A DNA stretch of 9,511 nt from an uncultured Chlorobiota bacterium (GTDB lineage Bacteria > Bacteroidota > Bacteroidia > Bacteroidales > JAADGE01), in NCBI GenBank assembly GCA_947311265.1, contig CAMZKQ010000104.1, positions 1 through 9,511 of the forward strand. The letters run 5' to 3'. Shown here piece after piece: positions 1-6,748 of the stretch (positions are counted from its first letter, which is position 1; the number at the start of each line of letters is the position of its first letter). The notes under the pieces were generated by a model. It worked only from the letters and a program-made list of their open reading frames with translations, did no database searches and was not told where the DNA came from. The position numbers and the translations under genes were made by a program.

Positions 1-164
1 GTATTAGTTTAAAATTTTAAGACCCATTAAATATGTCCCCCAAATATTGGATAAAATCAAAAAGACAGTTAAACATAATCAAAATAAAACCCGCCATATT
101 TAGAACCTGCTACATCAACTACAGGTAAGCAAAGCACTTCCCAAAATAGAAAAACTTAAATATG

Positions 165-194
165 TTGTTTATCTATAAATATCTACTATTTTTG
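165..194 (+). promoter_or_regulatory. Putative Bacteroidota-type promoter for trpC
   Basis: TTG at 165-167 and TATTTTTG at 187-194 match the Bacteroidota -33 (TTG/TTTG) and -7 (TAnnTTTG) elements, with a 19-base spacer. Transcription would start near 200, giving a leader of about 55 bases before the trpC ATG. The first 254 bases are otherwise AT-rich and non-coding, with stops in all three forward frames within the first 20 bases. I see no run of Trp codons or attenuator hairpin there. AT-rich DNA can give chance matches, so this is only a candidate. Confidence 0.45.
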
Positions 195-254
195 TTCCCT
201 AATAAAATTTGACTTTACGCACAGATTATAACAGTGCATTACAAAAAACAAACA

Positions 255-1058
255 ATGACCATTTTAGAAAAAATAACAGCACATAAAATTAAAGAAACAG
301 CCACCCGAAAAGCATTTTTCCCCACTAAATTACTAGAGAAAAGCATCTACTTTGAGTCCGATACAGTATCTTTAAAAAAGTATATTTTAGACCCCTCAAA
401 ATCGGGTATAATAGCCGAATTTAAGCGAAAATCGCCATCAAAAGGCATTATAAATGCCTATAAAACGCCCAAAGAAGTAACTCTGGGCTATATGCAGGCA
501 GGGGCTTCGGCATTATCTATACTTACTGATAACGAGTTCTTTGGAGGAACTAGCCCAGATTTAGAAGAAGCCAGAAAATATAATTTTTGCCCCATTTTAC
601 GCAAAGATTTTATTGTAGATGAATATCAAATTATTGAAGCAAAATCTATAGGTGCAGATGCTATTTTACTCATTGCCAATATCCTAACAAAAGAGCAAAT
701 TGAGCAATTTTCTAGCTTTGCAAAATCCCTAGGGCTGGAAGTCCTTTTTGAAATACACAGCGAGGCAGAACTTGCAAAATTGAGCGATAAAGTAGATATA
801 ATAGGGGTTAATAATCGAGATTTAAAAGTATTTAAAACAGATGTACAGATTTCGCATAATTTGTCGCCTCACATTCCGAAGGAGTTTGTAAAGATTTCAG
901 AAAGTGGGATTCATCAGCCCAGTACACTAGATGCGCTGCGTAAAGCTGGCTACGATGGCTGCTTAATTGGCGAAAATTTTATGAAAACAGATAACCCAGG
1001 CAAGGCTTGCCGAGATTTTATTAGTGCCAGTAGGCATAAACGAAATAGCCTTGGTTAG
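255..1058 (+). CDS. trpC: Indole-3-glycerol-phosphate synthase TrpC
   Basis: This cytoplasmic TIM-barrel enzyme closes the ring of carboxyphenylamino-deoxyribulose phosphate to indole-3-glycerol phosphate in tryptophan synthesis. Numbering from the ATG at 255 (267 residues, the usual family length), the active-site motifs are all present: AEFKRKSPSKG (Glu55, Lys57), LRKDFIVDEYQ (Lys117), LFEIHSEAEL (Glu166), IGVNNRDL (Asn186, Arg188), SESG (Glu216, Ser217), and the phosphate-binding end GCLIGENFM. The open frame extends back to a GTG at 234, but MTILEKITAHKIKE is the usual family N-terminus, so 255 is preferred. No other trp gene lies in the window. Upstream trp genes could lie left of position 1, but a 254-base non-coding gap separates them. 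The stop TAG is followed at once by the ATG of a small ORF. Confidence 0.96.
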   Translation: MTILEKITAHKIKETATRKAFFPTKLLEKSIYFESDTVSLKKYILDPSKSGIIAEFKRKSPSKGIINAYKTPKEVTLGYMQAGASALSILTDNEFFGGTSPDLEEARKYNFCPILRKDFIVDEYQIIEAKSIGADAILLIANILTKEQIEQFSSFAKSLGLEVLFEIHSEAELAKLSDKVDIIGVNNRDLKVFKTDVQISHNLSPHIPKEFVKISESGIHQPSTLDALRKAGYDGCLIGENFMKTDNPGKACRDFISASRHKRNSLG

Positions 1059-1196
1059 ATGGCTATATATCAATGGGGTGATAAAAAAAAGATGAAACGG
1101 CGAGAGTTTTTAGCAAGAACAAAAGTTTTTATAGATATTATTTTTCGAGTAAAGCCTAAATATTTAGGCAAAAAAATAAAAAAATCAGATGTTTAG
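1059..1196 (+). CDS. Small basic hypothetical protein, 45 aa
   Basis: A 45-codon ORF begins with an ATG directly after the trpC stop (TAGATG) and ends with a TAG that overlaps the next gene's start (ATGTTTAG), as in translationally coupled operon genes. The product begins MAIYQWGDKKKMKRREFLAR. It has about 15 Lys/Arg, a short hydrophobic stretch (VFIDIIF, about residues 23-29) and a very basic tail. It has no signal peptide, no Cys, and no family I recognise. An internal Met at residue 12 (1092) is an alternative start. Being open across the whole gap and abutting both neighbours supports a real gene. However, 45 codons can stay open by chance, and the A-rich end could simply be the leader of the next gene. 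No function is proposed. Confidence 0.45.
   Translation: MAIYQWGDKKKMKRREFLARTKVFIDIIFRVKPKYLGKKIKKSDV
1154..1169. repeat. 16-base perfect palindrome upstream of the outer-membrane protein gene
   Basis: GCCTAAATATTTAGGC is a perfect inverted repeat. It can form a hairpin with a 6-bp stem (GCCTAA/TTAGGC) and an ATAT loop, or serve as a symmetrical DNA site. It lies inside the small ORF and ends 19 bases before the ATG at 1189. On the + strand it is followed by A-runs, not T-runs, so it is not a typical terminator in that direction. A role as an operator or translation-control hairpin is speculative. Confidence 0.4.
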
Positions 1197-2295
1197 ATTG
1201 CTCATTTTTTTTAGCTTGTTGTTTTGCTCCCACCAAATTACTGCCCAGTCGCTCAACTATTTTTTAGAGCCTCCAAAGGCTTTGCATAATGATTCGGCTA
1301 AGCTAGAGTTAGAATTTAACAATTTAAACTTCTTTAAAAACAATGAGTATTTTAACCCTTTTTATGAAGGCTACACCCTGCCCGGCTATTTTGTAAAAGC
1401 TAAGTTGCATTATTTCCCTGTAAAGAGTGTTAAACTCTCTGCCGGGGTACTTGCCCAAAAATACTCGGGGGTTAAAAATTTTAGTGAGTTTTTGCCTATT
1501 TTTAGTTTTCAATATAATTTTTCGCCAGCTTCAAGCCTTATTTTTGGAACTATAAATAACCCTGTTTTTAAAGGGTTTGTAGCGCCTATTTTTGATAGCG
1601 AAAAATGGCTGACGCATAATAACCAGAATGGATTAGAGTACACTTTCCATGGCAAAAACTTCTATTCTTCTACTTGGATAGATTGGCAGCAATTTATTTT
1701 TCAAGGGGCTAGCTATCCTGAAAAACTCCTTTTCGGGAGTTCTAATGCCTATATTATTAGCCCCTTGAGCAAGCAGCAGGCAGTAAAATTTATAGCCCAA
1801 GCCCTTATTTCTCATATTGGCGGGCAGATAGATAATAGCACTGTTTCGGTAGAAACACTGGCCAATTTGCCAGTTGGGATAGATTATAAGTACAGATTAG
1901 GCAATAAAAAATCCGTTCAGCTAAAAGCTCAATACATTACTTTTGCCGACCTTTCGCCTACGAAAAAGCAGAATTATATTTTAGGTTATGGGGTATATTC
2001 TTTGCTAAGTATCGAAAATAGGGCTTCCTATTTTGCTCTTTCGCATTGGTTCGGCAATATGTTTATTTCGCCTGTGGGCAACCCACTTTTTGAGTCCTCG
2101 GCAGAGTTTTCTAACTACTCAGAAGATAAGCGTGCTATTCTTGCTGCAAGTTACCTGCTAAAAAAGAATATCCATAAAACAATAAAAATTGGCTTGGGAG
2201 CAGATGCTTATTTTGATTTGTATAACAAAAATTTGGACTATTCTTTTGGCGTATATGCCGATGTCAATTTATCCCAAATATTAATAGCACAATAA
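1189..2295 (+). CDS. Uncharacterised exported protein, probable outer-membrane beta-barrel
   Basis: The 368-residue product starts with a type I signal peptide: Arg3, a hydrophobic core LLIFFSLLF, and probable cleavage after Ala19 (ITA|Q). The Cys at 13 is not in a lipobox. The mature part has alternating hydrophobic and polar residues, many Tyr/Phe/Asn and short turns, without long hydrophobic helices, as in outer-membrane beta-barrels. The segment at 49-77 (FFKNNEYFNPF...GYTLPGYF followed by a strand ending YFP) resembles the start of exported Bacteroidota hypothetical proteins, but I cannot name a family. The start overlaps the stop of the upstream small ORF by eight bases, suggesting co-translation in the trpC transcript. 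No terminator is visible after its TAA, so it may be transcribed with the phosphoesterase gene 86 bases downstream. Barrel prediction is by eye; substrate and role are unknown. Confidence 0.75.
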   Translation: MFRLLIFFSLLFCSHQITAQSLNYFLEPPKALHNDSAKLELEFNNLNFFKNNEYFNPFYEGYTLPGYFVKAKLHYFPVKSVKLSAGVLAQKYSGVKNFSEFLPIFSFQYNFSPASSLIFGTINNPVFKGFVAPIFDSEKWLTHNNQNGLEYTFHGKNFYSSTWIDWQQFIFQGASYPEKLLFGSSNAYIISPLSKQQAVKFIAQALISHIGGQIDNSTVSVETLANLPVGIDYKYRLGNKKSVQLKAQYITFADLSPTKKQNYILGYGVYSLLSIENRASYFALSHWFGNMFISPVGNPLFESSAEFSNYSEDKRAILAASYLLKKNIHKTIKIGLGADAYFDLYNKNLDYSFGVYADVNLSQILIAQ

Positions 2296-2381
2296 AATAA
2301 ACGAACAAGGGGATTCAAAACTTCGCTTTTGTAGCATACTCGCCTTATTATTATGGAAAATCCAATTTAAAACAATTGATA

Positions 2382-3104
2382 ATGAAAATTAGTACCACCC
2401 CTTTTTCTAGGCGATTAGTTATTCCTGATATTCATGGCTGCTTTAAGACCTTAAAAGCCCTAGTTCGAAAAATAGGACTAACTAAAAACGATGCCCTCTT
2501 TTTCTTGGGCGACTATATTGACAGGGGGCAGGAGAGCAGTAAGGTTATAGATTATATTATCAATTTACAAGAGGCGGGTTACACTGTTTTCCCGCTTATG
2601 GGCAACCATGAATACGACTTGCTAAAAGTGGCAAAAAAAATGCCTGCAAAGCAACTGTTTACACTTATGGGCGAGAGTTTCAATAGTGCCGATTTAATAG
2701 ACAAAAATAAGGGAATTAAGGGAAAATATAAGGATTTTTTTAATTCATTAGAATTTTATTATGAGTTGGAGGATTTTTTCATCGTCCACGCTGGGTTTAA
2801 TTTTGAAGAAGACCACCCATTCTCTACCCCCAACTCTATGCTTTATATCCGAAATTTCACAATTGATAAGCAGCAGGTAGGCGATAAAAAAATAATACAT
2901 GGGCATCAGCCAGTTTATCTAAATAAAATTAGAGAGTATCTGGCTAATCAAGAGCAAATTATTCCTTTGGATAATGGTTGCATCTACTCACAAAAGCATC
3001 GGATTTACGATTTTACCCAGCTTTCTAATTTACTGTGTTTAAATTTAGATACTTTTGAACTTATAATCCAGCCTAATATCGAGGCCGTAAAATATGGCTT
3101 TTAG
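2382..3104 (+). CDS. PPP-type metallophosphoesterase (Ser/Thr phosphatase-like)
   Basis: A 240-residue cytoplasmic metal-dependent phosphoesterase. The di-metal centre motifs appear in order: PDIHGC (Asp16, His18), GDYIDRG (Asp44, Asp47, Arg48), GNHE (Asn75, His76), HAGF (His136) and GHQP (His175), followed by DNGC (197-200). This is the calcineurin-like fold of bacterial PPP proteins, which includes protein phosphatases and diadenosine tetraphosphatases; the substrate cannot be read from sequence. The frame is open back to a TTG at 2376, but the ATG at 2382 is the better start. It has no signal peptide. The 86 bases upstream contain no convincing promoter. Transcription ends at the strong hairpin five bases after the stop. 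Confidence 0.9.
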   Translation: MKISTTPFSRRLVIPDIHGCFKTLKALVRKIGLTKNDALFFLGDYIDRGQESSKVIDYIINLQEAGYTVFPLMGNHEYDLLKVAKKMPAKQLFTLMGESFNSADLIDKNKGIKGKYKDFFNSLEFYYELEDFFIVHAGFNFEEDHPFSTPNSMLYIRNFTIDKQQVGDKKIIHGHQPVYLNKIREYLANQEQIIPLDNGCIYSQKHRIYDFTQLSNLLCLNLDTFELIIQPNIEAVKYGF

Positions 3105-3108
3105 CCAT

Positions 3109-3147
3109 AAAAAAAAGCCAACTGAAAATTTCAGTTGGCTTTTTTTT
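3109..3147. terminator. Symmetrical bidirectional rho-independent terminator
   Basis: Eight A, then GCCAACTGAAA, one A, TTTCAGTTGGC, then eight T: a perfect palindrome of 39 bases between two convergent genes. On either strand the RNA forms a GC-containing stem of about 8-11 bp followed by a U-tract. It begins four bases after the phosphoesterase stop and lies 15 bases beyond the lipoprotein stop, so it should end both transcripts. Confidence 0.92.
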
Positions 3148-3162
3148 ATCTATTTATTAACT

Positions 3163-4977
3163 CTAATCTAAAAGAGTTTTGAAGGCTGCATTAGATAGGA
3201 ATTTTAAAAATTCTGCATCATTTTTAGCGTAGTCTTTTAGTTTATTATCTTTTGAAACTGCAAGTTTCAAGTTTTCAAGTACATCTCCTTCTTGCCCAGA
3301 GCGTGCTGCAACAACAGCTTTAAGGTAGTAAAAGATGGCATCGTCAGTACTGCTCATGGAGTTTAGCATGCTAGAAGCTGCTCCGTTATCGCCAGATAGC
3401 GTAAGTGCCAAGGCTTTGTTAAATGAGTTACCGCTCATTTTTTCAACGGCATCGTCGTATTTCCCTCTTTTGATAAGGATAACCCCCATGTTGTAACCTA
3501 GTGCTTCTGAAGTTCCACCATTATCAACGGCATCTTCAAAAAGTTTGTATGCTGCATCATCATCGCCTTGTGCCATTGCAAGTACGCCAAGGTTAGAGAT
3601 TGCATCAGTATTTTTGTTGTTCATGTCGATTACTTTTTGGAAGCTCGCTTTTGCGGCAGCAAATTTGCCTTGTTTAAGTTGTGCAACACCAAGGTTGTTC
3701 CATGCGTTAGCATCATTTGGATATTTGCTAATATAAGAAGTATAAATTTGCTCTTTTTTGCTTTGTTCTTTTGCAGCGAATGCAGCAAATACAAGTTCTT
3801 TTTCTTTAAGAGAAGTTGGGTTTGAAGTACCTAATCTCACTAATTCCATATCCGATTTTGCTTTTGTAGTATATTCTACGCTAATTACCGAACGGCGAAG
3901 TTGTGGTAAAATATCTGTTCTTAATTCGCTATAAGCGGCAGCAATTTTTTTGATTTCTCTTTCTCTTTCCTCTAAATCTGGGTACATTGTAAGTACACGA
4001 AGGATAACATCTTTATCTTGCATGTTTGAAGCGGCAACTAAGTTTCTAAATCCGTCCCAATCCTCTGCTGATGTAGTTCCTGTAGAGTAAAATGAGGCAT
4101 CTTCAGCTCCTTTTACTTCTTTTTTTACAAGTGCTTTTTTGAAAGCCCCTTGTGAAGCCGTCCCACGTTTATCAACTAATTCTTGGTTCATTTCTTCTGT
4201 TCCGTCCGGAGAGGCATAACTACTGGTTTTCATGCCTTTAAATTCTTTGTCTGGGTCGGCAGTAATGGTTTCTATGAAAGTGATAAGGCTTTCAATTTCT
4301 GCTTTTTTCATTTCACCAGGTTTTACATTCGATTTTTGCATATCGTACTGGATAGTTGCCGACATATTTTCTGTTGTAATTTGTGGTTTGCTAAAGGTTT
4401 TGGTAATTGTTTTCCCGACAACATTTTCGCCTTCTTTAAAGTCCGAATCAACAGTCATTCCTTTTATTACGAGTTCTGGGGTAGTTATAATTCCATCGCA
4501 TACTTTGATAGCAATTATTGGCACTTGGTCGTTTCCGCCTGCTGTGGCCATTAATCTTAACTCTAAGTCTGACATTCTAAGTGCAGGGTCATAGTTTAGC
4601 GTGTCCTGAAAGCGGAAACTAGAGCCTGTTGGCTGCCCGTTTTTCATGAGTGTTCCTGTTTTGTAGGATACTCTTGGGTAGTTGTCTTTAAACTTTTCGC
4701 CGATAATTGTTTGTGTAGGGAATTTAATTTCTTTTCCTCCATCATCTGCTTTAAGTGTTGGTGTAATTACCAATTTCACTTTCGTTCCGAAATATTTTTC
4801 GGGAAATTTGATAGTAATATCAATTGGCACTTTCCCTGCGTGCATTTCTATAGGACACGGTTTGGATTCGTATTTAACCTGACTCGCATTTTCGGCCATT
4901 TTTTTAAGCTGATTACAGCTACTGAAAATCCCTGCAACTAAAAGAAAGGAAACAAAGTAAAAGAAGACTCTTTTCAT
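3163..4977 (-). CDS. Lipoprotein with Pal/OmpA-like segment and C-terminal TPRs
   Basis: A 604-residue predicted lipoprotein. Residues 1-20 are a hydrophobic signal with lipobox FSSC, Cys21 being the lipidated residue. Residues 35-170 look beta-rich (HAGKVPIDITIKFPEKYF and repeated strands) and could be an Ig-like region. Around 200-285 there is an OmpA/Pal-like pattern, ATIQYDMQKS, then SSYASPDG (Asp258), Asn264 and DKRG (Arg271), at the spacing of the peptidoglycan-binding Asp and Arg. At about 303-370, EDWDGF and LPQLRR recall segments of Bacteroidota OmpA-like envelope proteins. At least two to three TPR units follow at 421-513 (AWNNLGVAQLKQGKFAAAKASF; ISNLGVLAMAQGD; YNMGVILIKRGKYDDA). 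Likely an outer-membrane-anchored protein linking envelope layers or acting as a scaffold, though binding is not proven. It has a 135-base upstream gap and may have its own promoter. I give no gene name. Confidence 0.85.
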   Translation of the reverse strand: MKRVFFYFVSFLLVAGIFSSCNQLKKMAENASQVKYESKPCPIEMHAGKVPIDITIKFPEKYFGTKVKLVITPTLKADDGGKEIKFPTQTIIGEKFKDNYPRVSYKTGTLMKNGQPTGSSFRFQDTLNYDPALRMSDLELRLMATAGGNDQVPIIAIKVCDGIITTPELVIKGMTVDSDFKEGENVVGKTITKTFSKPQITTENMSATIQYDMQKSNVKPGEMKKAEIESLITFIETITADPDKEFKGMKTSSYASPDGTEEMNQELVDKRGTASQGAFKKALVKKEVKGAEDASFYSTGTTSAEDWDGFRNLVAASNMQDKDVILRVLTMYPDLEEREREIKKIAAAYSELRTDILPQLRRSVISVEYTTKAKSDMELVRLGTSNPTSLKEKELVFAAFAAKEQSKKEQIYTSYISKYPNDANAWNNLGVAQLKQGKFAAAKASFQKVIDMNNKNTDAISNLGVLAMAQGDDDAAYKLFEDAVDNGGTSEALGYNMGVILIKRGKYDDAVEKMSGNSFNKALALTLSGDNGAASSMLNSMSSTDDAIFYYLKAVVAARSGQEGDVLENLKLAVSKDNKLKDYAKNDAEFLKFLSNAAFKTLLD

Positions 4978-5002
4978 AATGATAATATAGTTAATAAATT
5001 GA

Positions 5003-5031
5003 AGTTTATAAGTTTTAATCTAAGCCACAAA
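5003..5031 (-). promoter_or_regulatory. Weak candidate promoter for the lipoprotein gene
   Basis: Reading the - strand, TTTG (complement of 5028-5031) is followed after 17 bases by TATAAACT (complement of 5003-5010), about 26 bases before the lipoprotein ATG. The -33-like element fits Bacteroidota promoters, but the -7-like element keeps only the TA of TAnnTTTG. The 135-base gap before this gene, against 0-36 bases between the upstream genes, is the main reason to expect a promoter here. Confidence 0.25.
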
Positions 5032-5089
5032 ATTAAGAATGTTTTTGAGTATTAAAAAGAAATTTTGATGTTTTTTAAATGCTTCTTAA

Positions 5090-5122
5090 AAATAGGAGGC
5101 TATTTATACTGTTTACAGTATA
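5090..5122 (-). terminator. Two adjacent small hairpins at the end of the kinase gene, possible weak terminator
   Basis: TATACTG/CAGTATA (5105-5111 and 5116-5122) form a 7-bp stem whose 4-base loop holds the kinase stop codon. AAATAG/CTATTT (5090-5095 and 5100-5105) form a second stem directly beside it. On the - strand the second stem runs into a short U-rich tail. The stems are AT-rich and short, so termination would be weak; partial read-through into the lipoprotein gene is possible. Confidence 0.3.
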
Positions 5123-5763
5123 ATTCTGTTTAGTCCTGTTGGATAATTAGTTTCAAAAATAGATTTCTTAAGTTTCTGGTAATCAGTAGTTTTGTTTACA
5201 AAATCAATATTGTTAGTATCAATTATAAGGAATTTAAAGTTGGTTTGCTGTTTAAAGTAATCAAAATAGGCTTTTTGTATTTTTTCTAAGTATTCAATTT
5301 GTATATCTTGCTCGTACTGCCGCCCTCTTTTTTGTATGTTTTCGATAGATTTTTCGGGGCTTAGGTGTAAATAGACGTATAAATCGGGCTGTGGAAGTGA
5401 GGTGTATATGATGTCAAAAATTTTTCGATATAAGGCATACTCATCACCCGAAAGGGTGTTTTTTGCAAAAATTAGTGATTTTGAAAAATAATAATCTGAA
5501 ATGGCAAAGGATTTGAATAAATTTCTATCCATCAAGTCGTTTTTTAGCCGGTAAAATCGGTCTGCTAAAAAGGCGAGTTCTAATTGAAAGGAGTATTTGT
5601 CGGGGGCCTTATAAAACTTGGGCAGGAAGGGGTTGTCTGCAAATTGTTCTAGCATTACTCTGGCGTTGTAATCTTTTGCAATTTTATTGCAAAGCGATGT
5701 TTTACCTGCTCCTATATTGCCTTCTATTACAATAAAATCTAACTTTTGGCTTAGTCTGGACAT
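5113..5763 (-). CDS. Deoxynucleoside kinase
   Basis: A 216-residue cytoplasmic P-loop kinase of the deoxyribonucleoside kinase family, which phosphorylates deoxynucleosides (dA, dG or dC types) for dNTP salvage. Walker A is GNIGAGKTS (15-23). LEQFADNPFL (Glu39 region) and ADRFYRL (67-73) form the nucleoside pocket and helix typical of this family in Bacteroidota. ISDYYFSKSL (Asp90) replaces the DRS-like catalytic loop. QKRGRQYEQ (144-152) is the arginine-rich lid. Length is normal. The sequence does not decide which base is preferred. In some Bacteroidota this kinase is fused to or beside folK; no folK is present here. It follows the DUF368 gene by 24 bases in the same direction. Confidence 0.92.
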   Translation of the reverse strand: MSRLSQKLDFIVIEGNIGAGKTSLCNKIAKDYNARVMLEQFADNPFLPKFYKAPDKYSFQLELAFLADRFYRLKNDLMDRNLFKSFAISDYYFSKSLIFAKNTLSGDEYALYRKIFDIIYTSLPQPDLYVYLHLSPEKSIENIQKRGRQYEQDIQIEYLEKIQKAYFDYFKQQTNFKFLIIDTNNIDFVNKTTDYQKLKKSIFETNYPTGLNRIIL

Positions 5764-5787
5764 CTTTTTTTGCTGTTTTTTTCTTGC

Positions 5788-6744
5788 TTAATATTCCTCC
5801 ACTTGGCTATGGTCTTCGGGTTTATTTTTAGAGGCTACTTTTTCGAGTAACCATACGGATAGTATCCCTAAAATCAGTAATAAAAAAGCAAGCATTACCT
5901 CTGTGTTTATTTCACTGGGGATAAAGCGTTCGTAGGTTTTTATTATTGGTTTACCTGATGCTTTTACAATTTCAATGCCATTTTTATCGGTAAGGAAAAT
6001 TGGTTTTTTCCAAGGCCAAAGTATGCCTAGCGAGCCAAGGATGAAGCCGGCAAGTAATGAAAGTGTTTGGTTTTTAAATTTTTTAAATATCCACGAAAGT
6101 ACGTGGGAAAAGGCTGGCAAACCAATGCCTGCACCTATGGCAACGGGTATTAATACGCTTAGATTTAGGGTGCTTACGGCATCAATCATTATGAGCTGGT
6201 AATTGCCCATGAGGATTAGCACGAACGAGCCTGAAAGCCCGGGTAAAATCATACTTACAATGGCAACTACTCCGCAAAGCACTAAGTACCAAACAGATGC
6301 GTTTTCGGGGGCGGGGTCTAGCAGGGAGATATAGACGGCTATTGCTGTGCCTATTATAAAGGTGAGAATTACAGAGAGCTTAAATTGGCTTATGGTTTTG
6401 CCAACATAATATACTGAGGCTAAAATTAGCCCAAAAAAGAATGCCCAAATATAGACGGGGTAGCTTATAAAAAGCCAACCGAGCAATTTGGCAAGCGAAA
6501 AGATACTGATTACTGCACCGCCAAAAACGGAGAGTAGAAACAGTAAGTCGGTATGTTCTGCAAACGTTTTAAATTCGCCTTTAAAAAGTAGCTTAATTGC
6601 TTTTAAGTCGAAGGATTTAATGGCTTCTACAAGCCGCTCGAAAATGCCTGTAATAAGTGCTACTGTGCCTCCGGATACGCCCGGGATTACGTTTGCTGCA
6701 CCTACACCAAAGCCTTTTAAAAAAAAGGCTAAATATTTTTTCAT
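5788..6744 (-). CDS. DUF368 family protein, probable undecaprenyl-phosphate translocase (PopT type)
   Basis: A 318-residue polytopic inner-membrane protein with about eight or more hydrophobic helices by eye. The family hallmark occurs twice, once in each half: NVIPGVSGGT (18-27) and ILPGLSGSF (165-173), suggesting an inverted-repeat membrane fold. DUF368 proteins (PopT) have been shown in other bacteria to recycle the lipid carrier undecaprenyl phosphate from the outer to the inner leaflet for peptidoglycan and other cell-wall glycans; applying that here is by homology. A hydrophilic loop of about 40 residues (roughly 245-283) comes before the last membrane helix, and the tail is charged. 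The gene starts four bases after the TM2 gene stop, so the two are probably co-translated. Confidence 0.9.
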   Translation of the reverse strand: MKKYLAFFLKGFGVGAANVIPGVSGGTVALITGIFERLVEAIKSFDLKAIKLLFKGEFKTFAEHTDLLFLLSVFGGAVISIFSLAKLLGWLFISYPVYIWAFFFGLILASVYYVGKTISQFKLSVILTFIIGTAIAVYISLLDPAPENASVWYLVLCGVVAIVSMILPGLSGSFVLILMGNYQLIMIDAVSTLNLSVLIPVAIGAGIGLPAFSHVLSWIFKKFKNQTLSLLAGFILGSLGILWPWKKPIFLTDKNGIEIVKASGKPIIKTYERFIPSEINTEVMLAFLLLILGILSVWLLEKVASKNKPEDHSQVEEY

Positions 6745-6748
6745 CTGC

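Noticed and set aside
33..128. 31-codon ORF starting MSPKYWIKSK in the trpC upstream region, as a possible leader peptide
   Set aside because: It has a single Trp codon, lies upstream of the candidate promoter and has no attenuator hairpin after it; probably chance.
234..254. Upstream GTG start for trpC adding seven residues
   Set aside because: The added residues do not resemble the family N-terminus, and the ATG at 255 gives the normal one.
1724..1741. Hairpin AACTCC/GGAGTT inside the outer-membrane protein gene
   Set aside because: Short stem within coding sequence, with no T-run after it and no sign of a gene boundary.
4183..4594. Two open frames of about 120 codons on the + strand opposite the lipoprotein gene
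   Set aside because: They are antisense to a well-supported lipoprotein with a lipobox and TPRs. Their products are Phe/Cys/Ser-rich, as expected for a reading-frame shadow.
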